This document shows, one piece after another, positions 45,847 to 55,586 of a stretch of 64,000 bases of DNA. Location: contig NZ_JADG01000003.1 of assembly GCF_000518265.1 (NCBI RefSeq), positions 620,001-684,000 of the forward strand. Reading direction: 5' to 3'. The notes beneath the pieces are model-generated. The model saw nothing but the letters and a program-made list of their open reading frames with translations, had not been told where the DNA came from and did no database searches. Made by a program: the position numbers and the translations under genes. Every line of letters begins with the position of its first letter. The stretch's first letter is position 1. The DNA comes from Actinomadura oligospora ATCC 43269 (GTDB taxonomy: Bacteria > Actinomycetota > Actinomycetes > Streptosporangiales > Streptosporangiaceae).

Positions 45847-47289
45847 ATGCCCCACGTGGTCACGCAGTCCTGCTGCAACGACGCCTCGTGCGTCCACGCC
45901 TGCCCGGTGAACTGCATCCATCCCACCCCGGACGAACCCGACTTCGCCACCGCGGAAATGCTCTACATCGACCCCGTGGCCTGCGTGGACTGCGGGGCCT
46001 GCGTGACCGCGTGCCCCGTCGAGGCGATCAGGCCGCACACCAGGCTGGACGAGACCCAGCTGCCGTTCCTCGAGATCAACGCCGACTTCTACAAGGACGG
46101 ACGCCGGCGCCGGACCATCCTCGCCCCGCACGAGAAGCCCCTGGAGGTGACCGTCCGCGAGCCGCTGCGCGTGGCGATCGTGGGGTCCGGGCCGTCCGCG
46201 ATGTACGCCGCCGACGAGATCCTCACGATCCCGGGCGCGCGCGTGGACGTCTACGAGCGCCTGACCACGCCCTACGGCCTGGCCCGCATGGGCGTCGCCC
46301 CGGACCACGCCAAGACCCGCCAGGTCACCGAGGTCTTCGACCGGATCTCCCGCGAGGACGGCTTCCACCTGCACCTGGGCGTGGCGGTCGGCGACCGGGT
46401 CACCCACGCCGACCTGCTCCGTGACCACCACGCGGTCGTCTACGCGACGGGCGCGTCGTCCGACCGCCGCCTGGACGTCCCCGGCGCGTCCGGCGTCGCG
46501 ACCGCGACCGAGTTCGTGGCCTGGTACAACGGCCACCCCGACCACGCCCACCACCGGTTCGACCTCTCGCACCGCCGGGCCGTCGTCGTCGGCAACGGCA
46601 ACGTGGCGCTCGACGTGGCCCGCATCCTCACGACACCGCCGGACGCCCTGCTCGGGACGACGATCTCCCGCGCCGCCCTGGACGTCCTGCGGACCAGCGC
46701 GATCGAGGAGGTCGTGGTCGTCGGCCGCCGCGGCCCCGCCCACTCGGCGTTCACCCTGGCCGAACTGGTCGGGCTCGGCTCGGCCGTGGACGTGGTCGTT
46801 CCTCCAGGCGATCTCGTCGGCCTGGACGACGCGTCCCCGAAGCACCGGACGATCCGCGCGCTCGGCCACGAGCCGACCGCCGGGAAGCGCGTCATCCTCC
46901 GCTACCTGCTGAGCCCCGCCGAGATCACCGGCACGGGCGTCACGTTCACCCGCAACGACCTGCGCGGCGAGGAGGCCGTCCCGACAGGCGAGACCGAGCA
47001 CCTCGAAGCGGGACTGGTGCTCTCCTCGATCGGCTACCGCGCCCGGCCGCTGCCGGACCTGCCGTTCGACGAGCGGCGCGCGATCGTCCCGAACGACAAG
47101 GGCCGGGTCGTCGATCCCTGCACCGGCGCCGCCGTCCCCGGCGTCTATGTGACGGGGTGGATCAAGCGCGGCCCGACCGGCTTCATCGGCACCAACAAGA
47201 CCTGCGCGCGGGAGACCGTCCGGCAGCTCGTGGCCGACCACAACGCCGGGCGCCTTCCGGCGCGCGCTGCCATGGCACACCCCGCCTGA
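45847..47289 (+). CDS. Ferredoxin-NADP+ reductase with N-terminal ferredoxin domain (FprB-like)
   Basis: A 480-residue fusion. Residues 1-75 are a bacterial 7Fe/8Fe-type ferredoxin: first-cluster cysteines among Cys9/10, Cys15, Cys19, Cys23 (CCNDASCVHACPVNC), and second cluster Cys46, Cys49, Cys52, Cys56 (ACVDCGACVTACPVEAI). Residues about 105-480 are an adrenodoxin-reductase-like FAD/NADP enzyme (VAIVGSGPSAMYAADEI; VVVGNGNVALDVARIL; YVTGWIKRGPTGFIGTNK). It resembles mycobacterial FprB. Following the di-iron oxygenase, it is the likely dedicated electron donor. A palindrome at 47298-47315 separates it from the convergent phosphoesterase. Confidence 0.93.
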   Translation: MPHVVTQSCCNDASCVHACPVNCIHPTPDEPDFATAEMLYIDPVACVDCGACVTACPVEAIRPHTRLDETQLPFLEINADFYKDGRRRRTILAPHEKPLEVTVREPLRVAIVGSGPSAMYAADEILTIPGARVDVYERLTTPYGLARMGVAPDHAKTRQVTEVFDRISREDGFHLHLGVAVGDRVTHADLLRDHHAVVYATGASSDRRLDVPGASGVATATEFVAWYNGHPDHAHHRFDLSHRRAVVVGNGNVALDVARILTTPPDALLGTTISRAALDVLRTSAIEEVVVVGRRGPAHSAFTLAELVGLGSAVDVVVPPGDLVGLDDASPKHRTIRALGHEPTAGKRVILRYLLSPAEITGTGVTFTRNDLRGEEAVPTGETEHLEAGLVLSSIGYRARPLPDLPFDERRAIVPNDKGRVVDPCTGAAVPGVYVTGWIKRGPTGFIGTNKTCARETVRQLVADHNAGRLPARAAMAHPA

Positions 47290-47297
47290 CGAAGGGG

Positions 47298-47315
47298 CCG
47301 CCGGACGTCCGGCGG
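47298..47315. terminator. Palindrome between convergent reductase and phosphoesterase genes
   Basis: CCGCCGGACGTCCGGCGG, a perfect 18-bp palindrome, 9 bp after the stop of the reductase. It has no spacer and no T-run, so terminator function is only plausible. Confidence 0.4.
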
Positions 47316-47329
47316 GCGGCCGACGTCGG

Positions 47330-48163
47330 TCAGGAGCGGGCGGCGGGGAACACCGGGCGCGGAAGGGCGGGCCCGCCGCGGCTCTTCCACTCGCGCGGGT
47401 AGCCCACCGAAACCTCCTCGAACCGGACGCCGTCGTACACGGTCGTCCGGGGGATGTGCAGGTGGCCGTACACGACGGCGGCCGCGTCGTACTTCAGGTG
47501 CCAGTCGGCCGTCCGGTCCGTCCCGCACCACTGCGCGAACTCGGGGTAGCGCAGCACCCGCGTGGGCTCCCGGACGAGCGGCCAGTGGTTGATGAGCACG
47601 GTCGGCAGGTCGCTGCCGCGGGCGGCGAGGCGTTCCTCGGAGTAGGCGAGCCGGGCCCGGCACCAGTCGTCCCGCGTCGGGTACGGGTCGGGGTGCAGCA
47701 GGTACTCGTCGGTGCAGATGATCCCGGACCGGTAGGCGATCTCGAGCGCCTCGTCCTTGGTGGACGCGCCGTCCGGGCGGAAGCTGTAGTCGTACAGCAG
47801 GAACAGCGGCACCAGCTGCACCGGGCCGCCCTCGCCCCGCCACACCGGGTACGGGTCCTCGGGCGTGTGGACGCCGAGCCTCCGGCAGACGTCCACCAGG
47901 TGCAGGTAGCGTTCCTCGCCGCGCCGCTGGTCGGGATCGTTCCGGGGCGTCCACAGTTCGTGGTTGCCGGGAGCCCACACCACGGTCGCGTACCGCTCGG
48001 CGAGCGTGCCGAGCGCCCACTCGACGTCGTCCGCGCGCTCGGCGACGTCACCCGCGACGATCAGCCAGTCCTCGGGGTCGTCGGGGGTGAGCGCCGTCAG
48101 GTGCTCGCGGTTCGCGGCGTGTCCGACGTGCAGGTCACTGATGGCGAGCAGGGTGCCGGGCAC
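47330..48163 (-). CDS. Calcineurin-like metallophosphoesterase
   Basis: A 277-residue binuclear-metal phosphoesterase. GTG 48163 follows AGGAAGG and puts the first motif at the N-terminus. Motifs: Asp10/His12 (LLAISDLHVGH), Asp39 (IVAGDVAERADD), GNHE at 66-69 (WAPGNHELWT), INHWPL, and VVYGHLHIPRTT. The complete set indicates an active enzyme. No signal peptide is seen. The substrate is unknown; homologues are annotated as cAMP or nucleotide phosphodiesterases, which the sequence alone cannot confirm. Confidence 0.9.
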   Translation of the reverse strand: MPGTLLAISDLHVGHAANREHLTALTPDDPEDWLIVAGDVAERADDVEWALGTLAERYATVVWAPGNHELWTPRNDPDQRRGEERYLHLVDVCRRLGVHTPEDPYPVWRGEGGPVQLVPLFLLYDYSFRPDGASTKDEALEIAYRSGIICTDEYLLHPDPYPTRDDWCRARLAYSEERLAARGSDLPTVLINHWPLVREPTRVLRYPEFAQWCGTDRTADWHLKYDAAAVVYGHLHIPRTTVYDGVRFEEVSVGYPREWKSRGGPALPRPVFPAARS

Positions 48164-48545
48164 GGGCCGCCTTCCTGTCCGGGACCTGGTGATCAATCCC
48201 TCCATCCTTGGTGGTCGCGGCGGCCCGCGCAAGTGGGGCGCGGGCGGACGGGGTGACATCGGGGCCGTGGACGCCGACGACGCCGGGACGTCCGGACGGA
48301 CGGTCCGGGCCTCCGAGAGGACCTGATGTCAACTCTCACCAGACGACCCTCTTCGCGGGTTCGCGCTGGTCACGGCCCCTGCCAACGGCTTCCGCGATGG
48401 CGGACGCGGCTGGTGCGGCATACCCGCCGCGCGGGCGGACACGGTGCCCGCGCCCCGGCGGTTCCGGTGTGGTGGCCCACTTCGAACGTGCGCGAAAGCA
48501 CCGTTCGTCCGCGCGGTCACCGGTCACCGCACCCTGGACAGAAGC
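48164..48545. other. Non-coding region between phosphoesterase and msiK terminator
   Basis: About 380 bp. Open frames exist on both strands but none has a recognisable domain, and the longest (plus strand from 48326) runs antisense through msiK. It must contain the phosphoesterase promoter. No RNA gene or repeat was recognised. Confidence 0.4.
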
Positions 48546-48589
48546 GAACGGCCGTCCGCCTCCCCGGGAAGGGAAGCGGACGGCCGTTC
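48546..48589. terminator. Terminator of msiK
   Basis: Perfect 14-bp arms GAACGGCCGTCCGC / GCGGACGGCCGTTC with a 16-nt loop, 15 bp downstream of the msiK stop (minus strand). Confidence 0.75.
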
Positions 48590-48604
48590 GGGGCCTCGGA
48601 AGGG

Positions 48605-49858
<1,254 letters not shown>

Positions 49859-49873
49859 CCCGGCCCCCTTCGT

Positions 49874-49887
49874 TGGAAACGTTTCCA
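49874..49887. promoter_or_regulatory. LacI-family operator O1
   Basis: TGGAAACGTTTCCA, a perfect 14-bp palindrome with the CG centre typical of LacI/GalR sites, 16 bp upstream of the msiK start. Confidence 0.85.
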
Positions 49888-49937
49888 GTGACCCTTCGCC
49901 ACCTGGGCTTTCAGGGCTGGAACCGGATTCAACATCA

Positions 49938-49951
49938 TGGAAACGTTTCCA
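49938..49951. promoter_or_regulatory. LacI-family operator O2
   Basis: A second identical TGGAAACGTTTCCA, 64 bp from O1 centre to centre and 72 bp upstream of the lacI-family start. The spacing is about six helical turns, compatible with looping. Confidence 0.85.
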
Positions 49952-50022
49952 GAAAAGGGTCGTTCGTGGCAGCATGGGGCGAGCCGGGCGGACGGGACCC
50001 CTCCGGCGGGGAGGGGAGCGTG

Positions 50023-51057
50023 GTGGCGGCGACGATCAAGGACGTGGCGGCGGCGGCCGGGGTCGGCATCGCGACCGTCTCGCGCGTGTTCTCCGGCACC
50101 GGCGCGGTCGGCGCCGCGACCCGCGAGCGCGTGCTCGCCGCCGCGCGCGACCTCGACTACCACCCGAGCGCCGTCGGCCGCAGCCTCAAGACCCGCCGCA
50201 CCGGCGGCGTCGGCCTCGCCGTCCCGGACGTGACCGACCCGTTCTGCGCCGACGTCGTCGCGGGCGTCCTCGACTGCGCCCGCACCCTCGGCCAGCACGT
50301 CCTGCTGGACGCGACGCTCGGCGACCCCGCCCGCGAGGCCGAGATCGCCGACCGGTTCGCCGAGCAGCGCGTGGACGGCGTGATCGCGGTGCCGTCCGGG
50401 ATCGGCGACCCGTGGAGCGGGTTCGTCCGCACGGGGGTGCCGCTGGTGTACGTCGGCCGCGTGCCGTCCTGCCGGGACGGCGGCGGGACGGTCCCCGCCG
50501 TGCTCGCCGACGACGCCGCCGGGATCCGCTCGGCCGTGGAGTACCTGGTCGGGCTCGGGCACCGGCGCGTCGGGTTCCTCGGCGCGCCCGCGCCCGGCAC
50601 CCCGCCGGACGTCCGCGAGGACGCCTTCCGCGCCGCGCTCTCCGCCCTCGGCGTCCCGGTCGACGACGACCTCGTCGCCCGCGCCCGCCCGACCCGCGAC
50701 AGCGCCTACGCCGCGGCGGCCGGGCTCCTGCAGCGCCGCTCGGACCTGACGGCCGTCCTCGCCTCCGGGCACCTGCCGGGGGAGGCGGCCGTCCTCGTCG
50801 CCCGCGAGCTGGACCTGCGCGTCCCGGCCGACCTGTCGATCGCGATGGTGGACGACATCGCCTGGGCCGAGCTGGCCGACCCGCCGCTGACCGCCGTGAA
50901 CCGTCCCGCCCGCGACATCGGCCACCGCGCCTGCGAGCTCGCCGCGCGCGGCACCGTCCGGCGCGGCCCGTCCGGTCCGGTGCTGCTGCCGACCGAGCTG
51001 ATCGTCCGCGGCTCCTGCGGCCCGGCCCCGTCCCGCCGCGACCGCGCCCGGCACTGA
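50023..51057 (+). CDS. LacI family transcriptional regulator
   Basis: A 344-residue LacI/GalR repressor. The second of two consecutive GTG codons (50023) has the better spacing from GAGGGGAG. The HTH is [20 protein letters not shown], with hinge helix [20 protein letters not shown]. The periplasmic-binding-like core includes [42 protein letters not shown] and [20 protein letters not shown]. It is divergent from msiK with two perfect operators between, so it should repress both, probably released by a sugar. Confidence 0.93.
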   Translation: MAATIKDVAAAAGVGIATVSRVFSGTGAVGAATRERVLAAARDLDYHPSAVGRSLKTRRTGGVGLAVPDVTDPFCADVVAGVLDCARTLGQHVLLDATLGDPAREAEIADRFAEQRVDGVIAVPSGIGDPWSGFVRTGVPLVYVGRVPSCRDGGGTVPAVLADDAAGIRSAVEYLVGLGHRRVGFLGAPAPGTPPDVREDAFRAALSALGVPVDDDLVARARPTRDSAYAAAAGLLQRRSDLTAVLASGHLPGEAAVLVARELDLRVPADLSIAMVDDIAWAELADPPLTAVNRPARDIGHRACELAARGTVRRGPSGPVLLPTELIVRGSCGPAPSRRDRARH

Positions 51058-51173
51058 GAACCCCCCCCACGGGGGCCGTTGTGGAGGCCCCGCTGGCCCG
51101 GACCTTCCCGGATGGACCGTTCCGGAGGGGTATCGGATCGCGCGGCGGTGAGCGGGCGCGCTAGATTCGTCCG

Positions 51174-51614
51174 GTGGAGGATATCGATCGCCAGATCCTC
51201 GGCCTGCTGGCCGACGACGGCCGGATGAGCTTCACCGACCTGGCCAAGGAGACCGGGCTGTCGGTGTCGGCGGTGCACCAGAGGGTGCGCCGGCTGGAGC
51301 GCCGCGGCGCGATCCGCGGTTTCACCGTGCAGCTCGACCACGAGCAGGCCGGACTGCCGATGACCGCGTTCATCTCCATCAAGCCGATCGACCCCGCGGC
51401 CCCCGACGACGCGCCCGACCGGCTGGCCCACCTGTCGGCGATCGAGGCGTGCCACTCGGTGGCGGGTGACGAGAGTTACATCCTGAAGGTCCGGGTGGCC
51501 TCGCCGAACGAGCTGGAGGACCTCCTCCAGAAGATCCGCGCCGCGGCGAACGTCGCGACGCGCACCACCGTCTGCCTCAGCACCCCCTGGGAAGGCCGCC
51601 GCCCCTCCCTGTGA
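51174..51614 (+). CDS. Lrp/AsnC family transcriptional regulator
   Basis: A 146-residue feast/famine regulator. GTG 51174 (MEDIDRQILGLLADDGRMSF) starts at the HTH (FTDLAKETGLSVSAVHQRVR, RLERRGAIRGFTVQLD). The RAM domain follows (HLSAIEACHSVAGDESYILK; TRTTVCLSTPW). The family senses amino acids. No amino-acid gene is adjacent, so it may act elsewhere. The hairpin at 51635-51664 ends its transcript and overlaps the spacing region upstream of the ECF41-type promoter. Confidence 0.92.
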   Translation: MEDIDRQILGLLADDGRMSFTDLAKETGLSVSAVHQRVRRLERRGAIRGFTVQLDHEQAGLPMTAFISIKPIDPAAPDDAPDRLAHLSAIEACHSVAGDESYILKVRVASPNELEDLLQKIRAAANVATRTTVCLSTPWEGRRPSL

Positions 51615-51634
51615 CGCCCCCGGAGCGGCCGTCG

Positions 51635-51664
51635 AACCCGATGTGACGCAGGACACATCGGGTT
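51635..51664. terminator. Hairpin after the lrp gene
   Basis: Perfect 11-bp arms AACCCGATGTG / CACATCGGGTT with an 8-nt loop, 21 bp after the stop. It could also be an operator for the downstream promoter. Confidence 0.6.
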
Positions 51665-51665
51665 C

Positions 51666-51692
51666 TGTCACATCGGGACGCGGTCGCCCGTC
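51666..51692 (+). promoter_or_regulatory. ECF41-type promoter upstream of the epimerase gene
   Basis: TGTCACA (51666-51672), 16 bp, CGTC (51689-51692). This matches the published style of ECF41 target promoters (TGTCACA / CGTC). It lies 61 bp upstream of the epimerase start, and the ECF41 sigma gene follows that gene. Confidence 0.7.
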
Positions 51693-51752
51693 CTGTTGCC
51701 ATCAGACGGAGCGGCCCGGACGATCCCGGGCCGCGGGCACACAGGAGCGATC

Positions 51753-52700
51753 ATGCGAGTTCTCGTCGCCGGAGCCACGGGGGTCATCGGCAGCAGGCTC
51801 GTCCCCGTGCTGGGCGCGGTGGGACACGACGTCATCGGGCTGGCCCGGTCCGCCGAGGCGGGCCGTCCGCTGCGGGCCGCCGGAGCCGAGGTCGCGACGG
51901 CCGACGCGCTGGACCGGGACGGCCTGATCCGGGCCGTCCGCGACGCCCGGCCCGACGCGGTCGTCAACATGCTCACCGCGATCCCCGCGGACCTCAACCC
52001 CCGCCGGCTGGCCGCGGACTTCGCGCTCACCAACCGGCTGCGCACCGAGGGCGCCCGCAACCTGGTCGACGCGGCCCGGGCGGCCGGGGCCGACCGGATC
52101 ATCGCCCAGGGCCTGGCCTACGCCTACCAGCCCGGCGAGGGCGCGGCCGACGAGGACGCGCCGCTGTGGGCCGAGCACACCCCGAAGCAGTTCGTGCCGG
52201 TGCTGGACGCGCTGCGCGAGCTCGAGCGCGTCACCGTGGGCGCGGGCGGCCTGGTGCTGCGCCTCGGCCACCTCTACGGACCCGGTTCGGTCTTCGCCTC
52301 GGACGGTTCGCTCGTCCGGCAGGTGCGCGCGGGCAAGATGCCGGTCGTCGGCGGCGGCGGTGCGGTGTTCTCCTTCACCCACGCGGGCGACGTGGCCACC
52401 GCGGTCACCGCCGCCCTGGACAAGGACGTCACCGGCGTCCTCAACGTCGTCGACGACGAGCCCGCCCCGGTCGCCGAGTGGCTGCCCGGCCTCGCCCGGA
52501 TCCTGGGCGCCCCCGCCCCCGGGAAGGCCCCGGCCGCGCTCGCCAGGCTCGCCGTCGGCGGCTGGGGCGTGGCCTACATGACCCGGCTGCGCGGCGCCGA
52601 CAACACCCGCGCCCGCCTTCGGCTGGACTGGCGTCCCCGGCACCCCTCCTGGCGGGACGGCTTCGCCGCCGAACTGCGCGACGTCCCTGTGGCGGCGTGA
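51753..52700 (+). CDS. NAD(P)-dependent epimerase/dehydratase (atypical SDR)
   Basis: A 315-residue extended/atypical SDR. ATG 51753 follows AGGAGCG. NAD motif VLVAGATGVIGSRLVPVLGA; further ADALDRDGLIRAVRDARPDA, AQGLAYAYQPGEG (Tyr present), LRLGHLYGPGSVFASDGS, VFSFTHAGDVATAV. The usual YxxxK Lys is not obvious. It belongs to the COE group (carboxymuconolactone decarboxylase, oxidoreductase, epimerase) that typically neighbours ECF41 sigma factors, and an ECF41-like promoter stands directly upstream. It is probably part of that sigma factor's regulon. Its substrate is unknown. Confidence 0.87.
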   Translation: MRVLVAGATGVIGSRLVPVLGAVGHDVIGLARSAEAGRPLRAAGAEVATADALDRDGLIRAVRDARPDAVVNMLTAIPADLNPRRLAADFALTNRLRTEGARNLVDAARAAGADRIIAQGLAYAYQPGEGAADEDAPLWAEHTPKQFVPVLDALRELERVTVGAGGLVLRLGHLYGPGSVFASDGSLVRQVRAGKMPVVGGGGAVFSFTHAGDVATAVTAALDKDVTGVLNVVDDEPAPVAEWLPGLARILGAPAPGKAPAALARLAVGGWGVAYMTRLRGADNTRARLRLDWRPRHPSWRDGFAAELRDVPVAA

Positions 52701-52712
52701 CGGCCACGGTTC

Positions 52713-52730
52713 TCGCGGGCATGCCCGCGA
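52713..52730. other. 18-bp palindrome between epimerase and ECF41 genes
   Basis: TCGCGGGCATGCCCGCGA, a perfect palindrome 13 bp after the epimerase stop. It could be a weak terminator or a binding site. Confidence 0.5.
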
Positions 52731-52791
52731 AGACCTCACGGAAGGACCGCAGCCCCCTACACTCGCGACGATCTTGGAAAGGGGTCCGGGC

Positions 52792-53649
52792 GTGCCGGAT
52801 GAGACCGACGTGTTCGAACAGTACCGCCCGCTTCTCCTCGGGCTCGGATACCGGCTGCTGGGCAGCATGTGGGACGCCGAGGACATCGTGCAGGACGCCT
52901 ACGTCCGCTGGACGGGCGTCGCCGACACCGCCACCGTCGAGGAGCCGCGCGCCTTCCTCGTCACCGTGGTGACCCGGCTCGCCCTCGACCAGCTGCGGTC
53001 GGCCCGGGTCACCCGCGAGGCCTACGTCGGCCCGTGGCTGCCCGAGCCGGTCGCGGCGGCGGGGCTCGGCCCGCTCGACACCGCCGAGCTCCGCGACACC
53101 CTGTCGTACGCGACCCTGCACATGATGGAGCGGCTCAGCCCGCCCGAACGGGCCGTCTTCGTCCTGCGGGAGGGCTTCGACCTCCCCTACGACGAGATCG
53201 CCCGCATCCTCGACGTCCCGGTGGCCGCCTGCCGCCAGCACCACCACCGCGCCACAGGCAAGCTGGCCGGCGGCCGCGACCGGTTCCATCCGTCCGGCGC
53301 CGACCACGCCGAACTGGTCGGCCGCTTCCTCGAGGCGGCCCAGAGCGGCGACCTGAGCGTCCTCACCGACCTGCTCGCCGAGGACGTCACGGCCTGGAAC
53401 GACGGCGGCGGCAAGGTCCGCGCGGCGCTCAGGCCCATCGTCGGCTTCGACAACGTGCTGGCCTTCATCGCCGGCCTCGTCGAGCGCTATCCCCTCGAGG
53501 AGGCGCGCGTCGTGGAGGCCAACGGCGAACCGGCCCTGCGGGCCGAAATGGGCGGCCAGCACCAGATCATCACCTTCGACGTCCGCGACGGCCGCATCCA
53601 CGGCATCTTCGCGGTGCTCAACCCCGACAAACTCTCGAGAATCTCCTGA
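52792..53649 (+). CDS. ECF41-family sigma factor with C-terminal SnoaL-like domain (SigJ-like)
   Basis: A 285-residue extracytoplasmic-function sigma factor. GTG 52792 after AAAGGGG. Region 2: EQYRPLLLGLGYRLLGSMWD and AEDIVQDAYVRW. Region 4: MMERLSPPERAVFVLREGFD and YDEIARILDVPVAACRQHHH. The last roughly 110 residues are a SnoaL-like (NTF2-fold) domain carrying the ECF41 hallmark NDGGGKVRAALRPI. This extension regulates activity in cis, so no separate anti-sigma is needed. It follows the epimerase gene by 91 bp. The SigJ-like class is linked to oxidative stress in mycobacteria. Confidence 0.93.
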   Translation: MPDETDVFEQYRPLLLGLGYRLLGSMWDAEDIVQDAYVRWTGVADTATVEEPRAFLVTVVTRLALDQLRSARVTREAYVGPWLPEPVAAAGLGPLDTAELRDTLSYATLHMMERLSPPERAVFVLREGFDLPYDEIARILDVPVAACRQHHHRATGKLAGGRDRFHPSGADHAELVGRFLEAAQSGDLSVLTDLLAEDVTAWNDGGGKVRAALRPIVGFDNVLAFIAGLVERYPLEEARVVEANGEPALRAEMGGQHQIITFDVRDGRIHGIFAVLNPDKLSRIS

Positions 53650-53687
53650 GACCGGGTCTCCCGGCCATCCCCCCCGAAGGAACACCC

Positions 53688-54584
53688 ATGCCCATCGAGA
53701 AGATCACTTTCACCAGCGGCGGATTCCGCCTGAGCGGCGACCTGCACCTGCCGGAGGGCGAAGGCCCCTGGCCCGCGGTGGTGCTGACCGGGCCGTTCGC
53801 CGGCGTCAAGGAGCAGGTGACCGGGCTGTACGCGGCGAAGTTCGCCGAGCGGGGCCTCGCGGCGCTCGCCTTCGACCACCGGAACTGGGGTGAGAGCGAG
53901 GGCGAGCCGCGTCAGCACGAGGACGCCACCGCCAAGGTCGACGACCTGCGCGACGCGGTCGGCTTCCTGGCCGCGCGGGACGACGTCGACGCCGGGCGCG
54001 TCGCGGTCTGCGGGGTCTGCCTGGGCGGCATCTACGCGACCCAGCTGACCGCGTTCGACCCGCGGGTCGGGGCGCTGGCGCTCATCGCCGCCGCGTACAA
54101 CAACCCCAAGGTCATCCGCGACCGGTTCGGCGCCGACAACTTCGCCGGGCTCATGGGCGAGTTCGCCCGGATCGCGCAGCGGCAGTCCGAGACGGGCGAG
54201 CTCGAGTACTGGCCCGCGATCAACCCCGAGGGCATGCCCGCCGGCAACCCGGGCCCCGAGCCGTTCGAGTACTACGGCACCGAGCGCGGAGCCCGGCCCG
54301 GCTGGGAGAACCGCTGCACCGCCCTGTCGGTGCTGCAGGAGCTGACCCTCGACGTCGACGCCTACCTGCCGCTCGTCACCACCCCCACGCTCGTGGTGCA
54401 CGGCAAGGGCGACCAGGCGATCCCCGTCACCGACGCCGAGGCCGCCCACGGGGCGCTCCCCGGTCCGAAGGACCTCGTCGTCCTCGACACCGGCAACCAC
54501 ATCGACCTCTACGACGACGCCCGGTACGTCGACCCCGCCATCGACCGCGCCGTCGCCTTCTTCCAGGCTCACCTCGGCGACTGA
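53688..54584 (+). CDS. Alpha/beta hydrolase, YcjY/dienelactone-hydrolase-like
   Basis: A 298-residue alpha/beta-fold hydrolase. ATG 53688 after CCGAAGGAA. The nucleophile elbow reads VAVCGVCLGGIYAT, i.e. G-x-Cys-x-G with Cys where most family members have Ser. This occurs in dienelactone-hydrolase and some YcjY-like proteins. Asp lies in VVHGKGDQAIPVTD and His in DTGNHIDLYDD. There is no signal peptide, so it is probably cytoplasmic. It lies 38 bp after the ECF41 sigma gene on the same strand and could share its transcript. Confidence 0.85.
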   Translation: MPIEKITFTSGGFRLSGDLHLPEGEGPWPAVVLTGPFAGVKEQVTGLYAAKFAERGLAALAFDHRNWGESEGEPRQHEDATAKVDDLRDAVGFLAARDDVDAGRVAVCGVCLGGIYATQLTAFDPRVGALALIAAAYNNPKVIRDRFGADNFAGLMGEFARIAQRQSETGELEYWPAINPEGMPAGNPGPEPFEYYGTERGARPGWENRCTALSVLQELTLDVDAYLPLVTTPTLVVHGKGDQAIPVTDAEAAHGALPGPKDLVVLDTGNHIDLYDDARYVDPAIDRAVAFFQAHLGD

Positions 54585-54671
54585 CCGCCCGCCCCGCAGC
54601 GGACATCTGCGGTGCGGTCAGGGCGTGGACGCCATCCGGCCGCACCGCGCGGCGGGCACGAAGAGCACGGG

Positions 54672-55586
54672 TCAGGGATTCGGGGCGAAGGCCTCGAGGG
54701 CCTCCCGGGCGCGGTCCATGGACGCGGCCGGGTCGGCGTCCGGGCCGGTGAGGGAGGCGTCGAAGTTGAGGTCGACGAACAGTTCGGTGACGCCCTGCCC
54801 GGCGAGCCGTCCGAAGTCGTCGCGGACCTGGTCGAGGGTGCCGGTGAGCGGCGGACGGTCCGGGCCGGACGCGGCGTCCGGACGGATCCGCACCGCGCCC
54901 CGGCAGACGAAGCGCAGCTCGCCGGGGTCGCGTCCGGCCTTCTCGGCGGCCTCGCGGACGATCCCGATGGAACGGCCGAGGTCGCCGAGGTCGGCGCGGC
55001 TCGAGCTGACCCAGCCCGCGGCGAGCCGTCCGGCACGGCGCAGCGCGGCCTCGGCTCCGCCGCCCAGCAGCACCGGCGGGCCCGGCTTCTGGACGGGCTT
55101 GGGCTCCATGACCACGGGCGGGAAGTCGTAGAACTCGCCGTGGAACTCGCTGACCTCGTCGGTCCAGAGGGTGCGCAGGACCGCGAGGAACTCCTCGGCG
55201 CGGGCGCCACGGCGGGCCATCGGGGTTCCGGCGGCGGCGAACTCGGCGGGCATCCAGCCGGTGCCGAGGCCGAGGTCGAGGCGTCCGCCGGAGACGTGGT
55301 CGAGCGTGGCGGCCTGCTTGGCCAGCAGCGGGGGAGCGACGAACGGCAGGTTGACGATCGCGACGCCGAGCCGGATCCGCTCGGTCAGCCCGGCCAGGTA
55401 GGCGAGCGTCACCAGCGGGTCCGAGACGTTCCGGTAGGTCCGGTCGGGGGAGTCGGCGGGGTTGAGCAGCCGCTGGAGCGTCCAGAGGGAGTGGTAGCCG
55501 AGGTCCTCGGCGCGCCTGGCGACCTCCACCTGGTTGGCGGGCGTGGCCCAGGCGCCCGAAACCGGCACGGCGAACCCGATCCGCAT
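54672..55586 (-). CDS. LLM-class (luciferase-like) F420-dependent oxidoreductase
   Basis: A 304-residue luciferase-like monooxygenase-family protein. ATG 55586 gives the typical start MRIGFAVPVSGAWATPANQV. Motifs: AEDLGYHSLWTLQRLL, LAGLTERIRLGVAIVNLPF, LDHVSGGRLDLGLGTGWMPA, EEFLAVLRTLWTDE and the loop PPVLLGGGAEAALRRAG. The pattern fits the actinobacterial F420 class (TIGR03619-like) better than FMN luciferases. The substrate is unknown. It is divergent from the hemolysin III gene across a double palindrome. Confidence 0.9.
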   Translation of the reverse strand: MRIGFAVPVSGAWATPANQVEVARRAEDLGYHSLWTLQRLLNPADSPDRTYRNVSDPLVTLAYLAGLTERIRLGVAIVNLPFVAPPLLAKQAATLDHVSGGRLDLGLGTGWMPAEFAAAGTPMARRGARAEEFLAVLRTLWTDEVSEFHGEFYDFPPVVMEPKPVQKPGPPVLLGGGAEAALRRAGRLAAGWVSSSRADLGDLGRSIGIVREAAEKAGRDPGELRFVCRGAVRIRPDAASGPDRPPLTGTLDQVRDDFGRLAGQGVTELFVDLNFDASLTGPDADPAASMDRAREALEAFAPNP

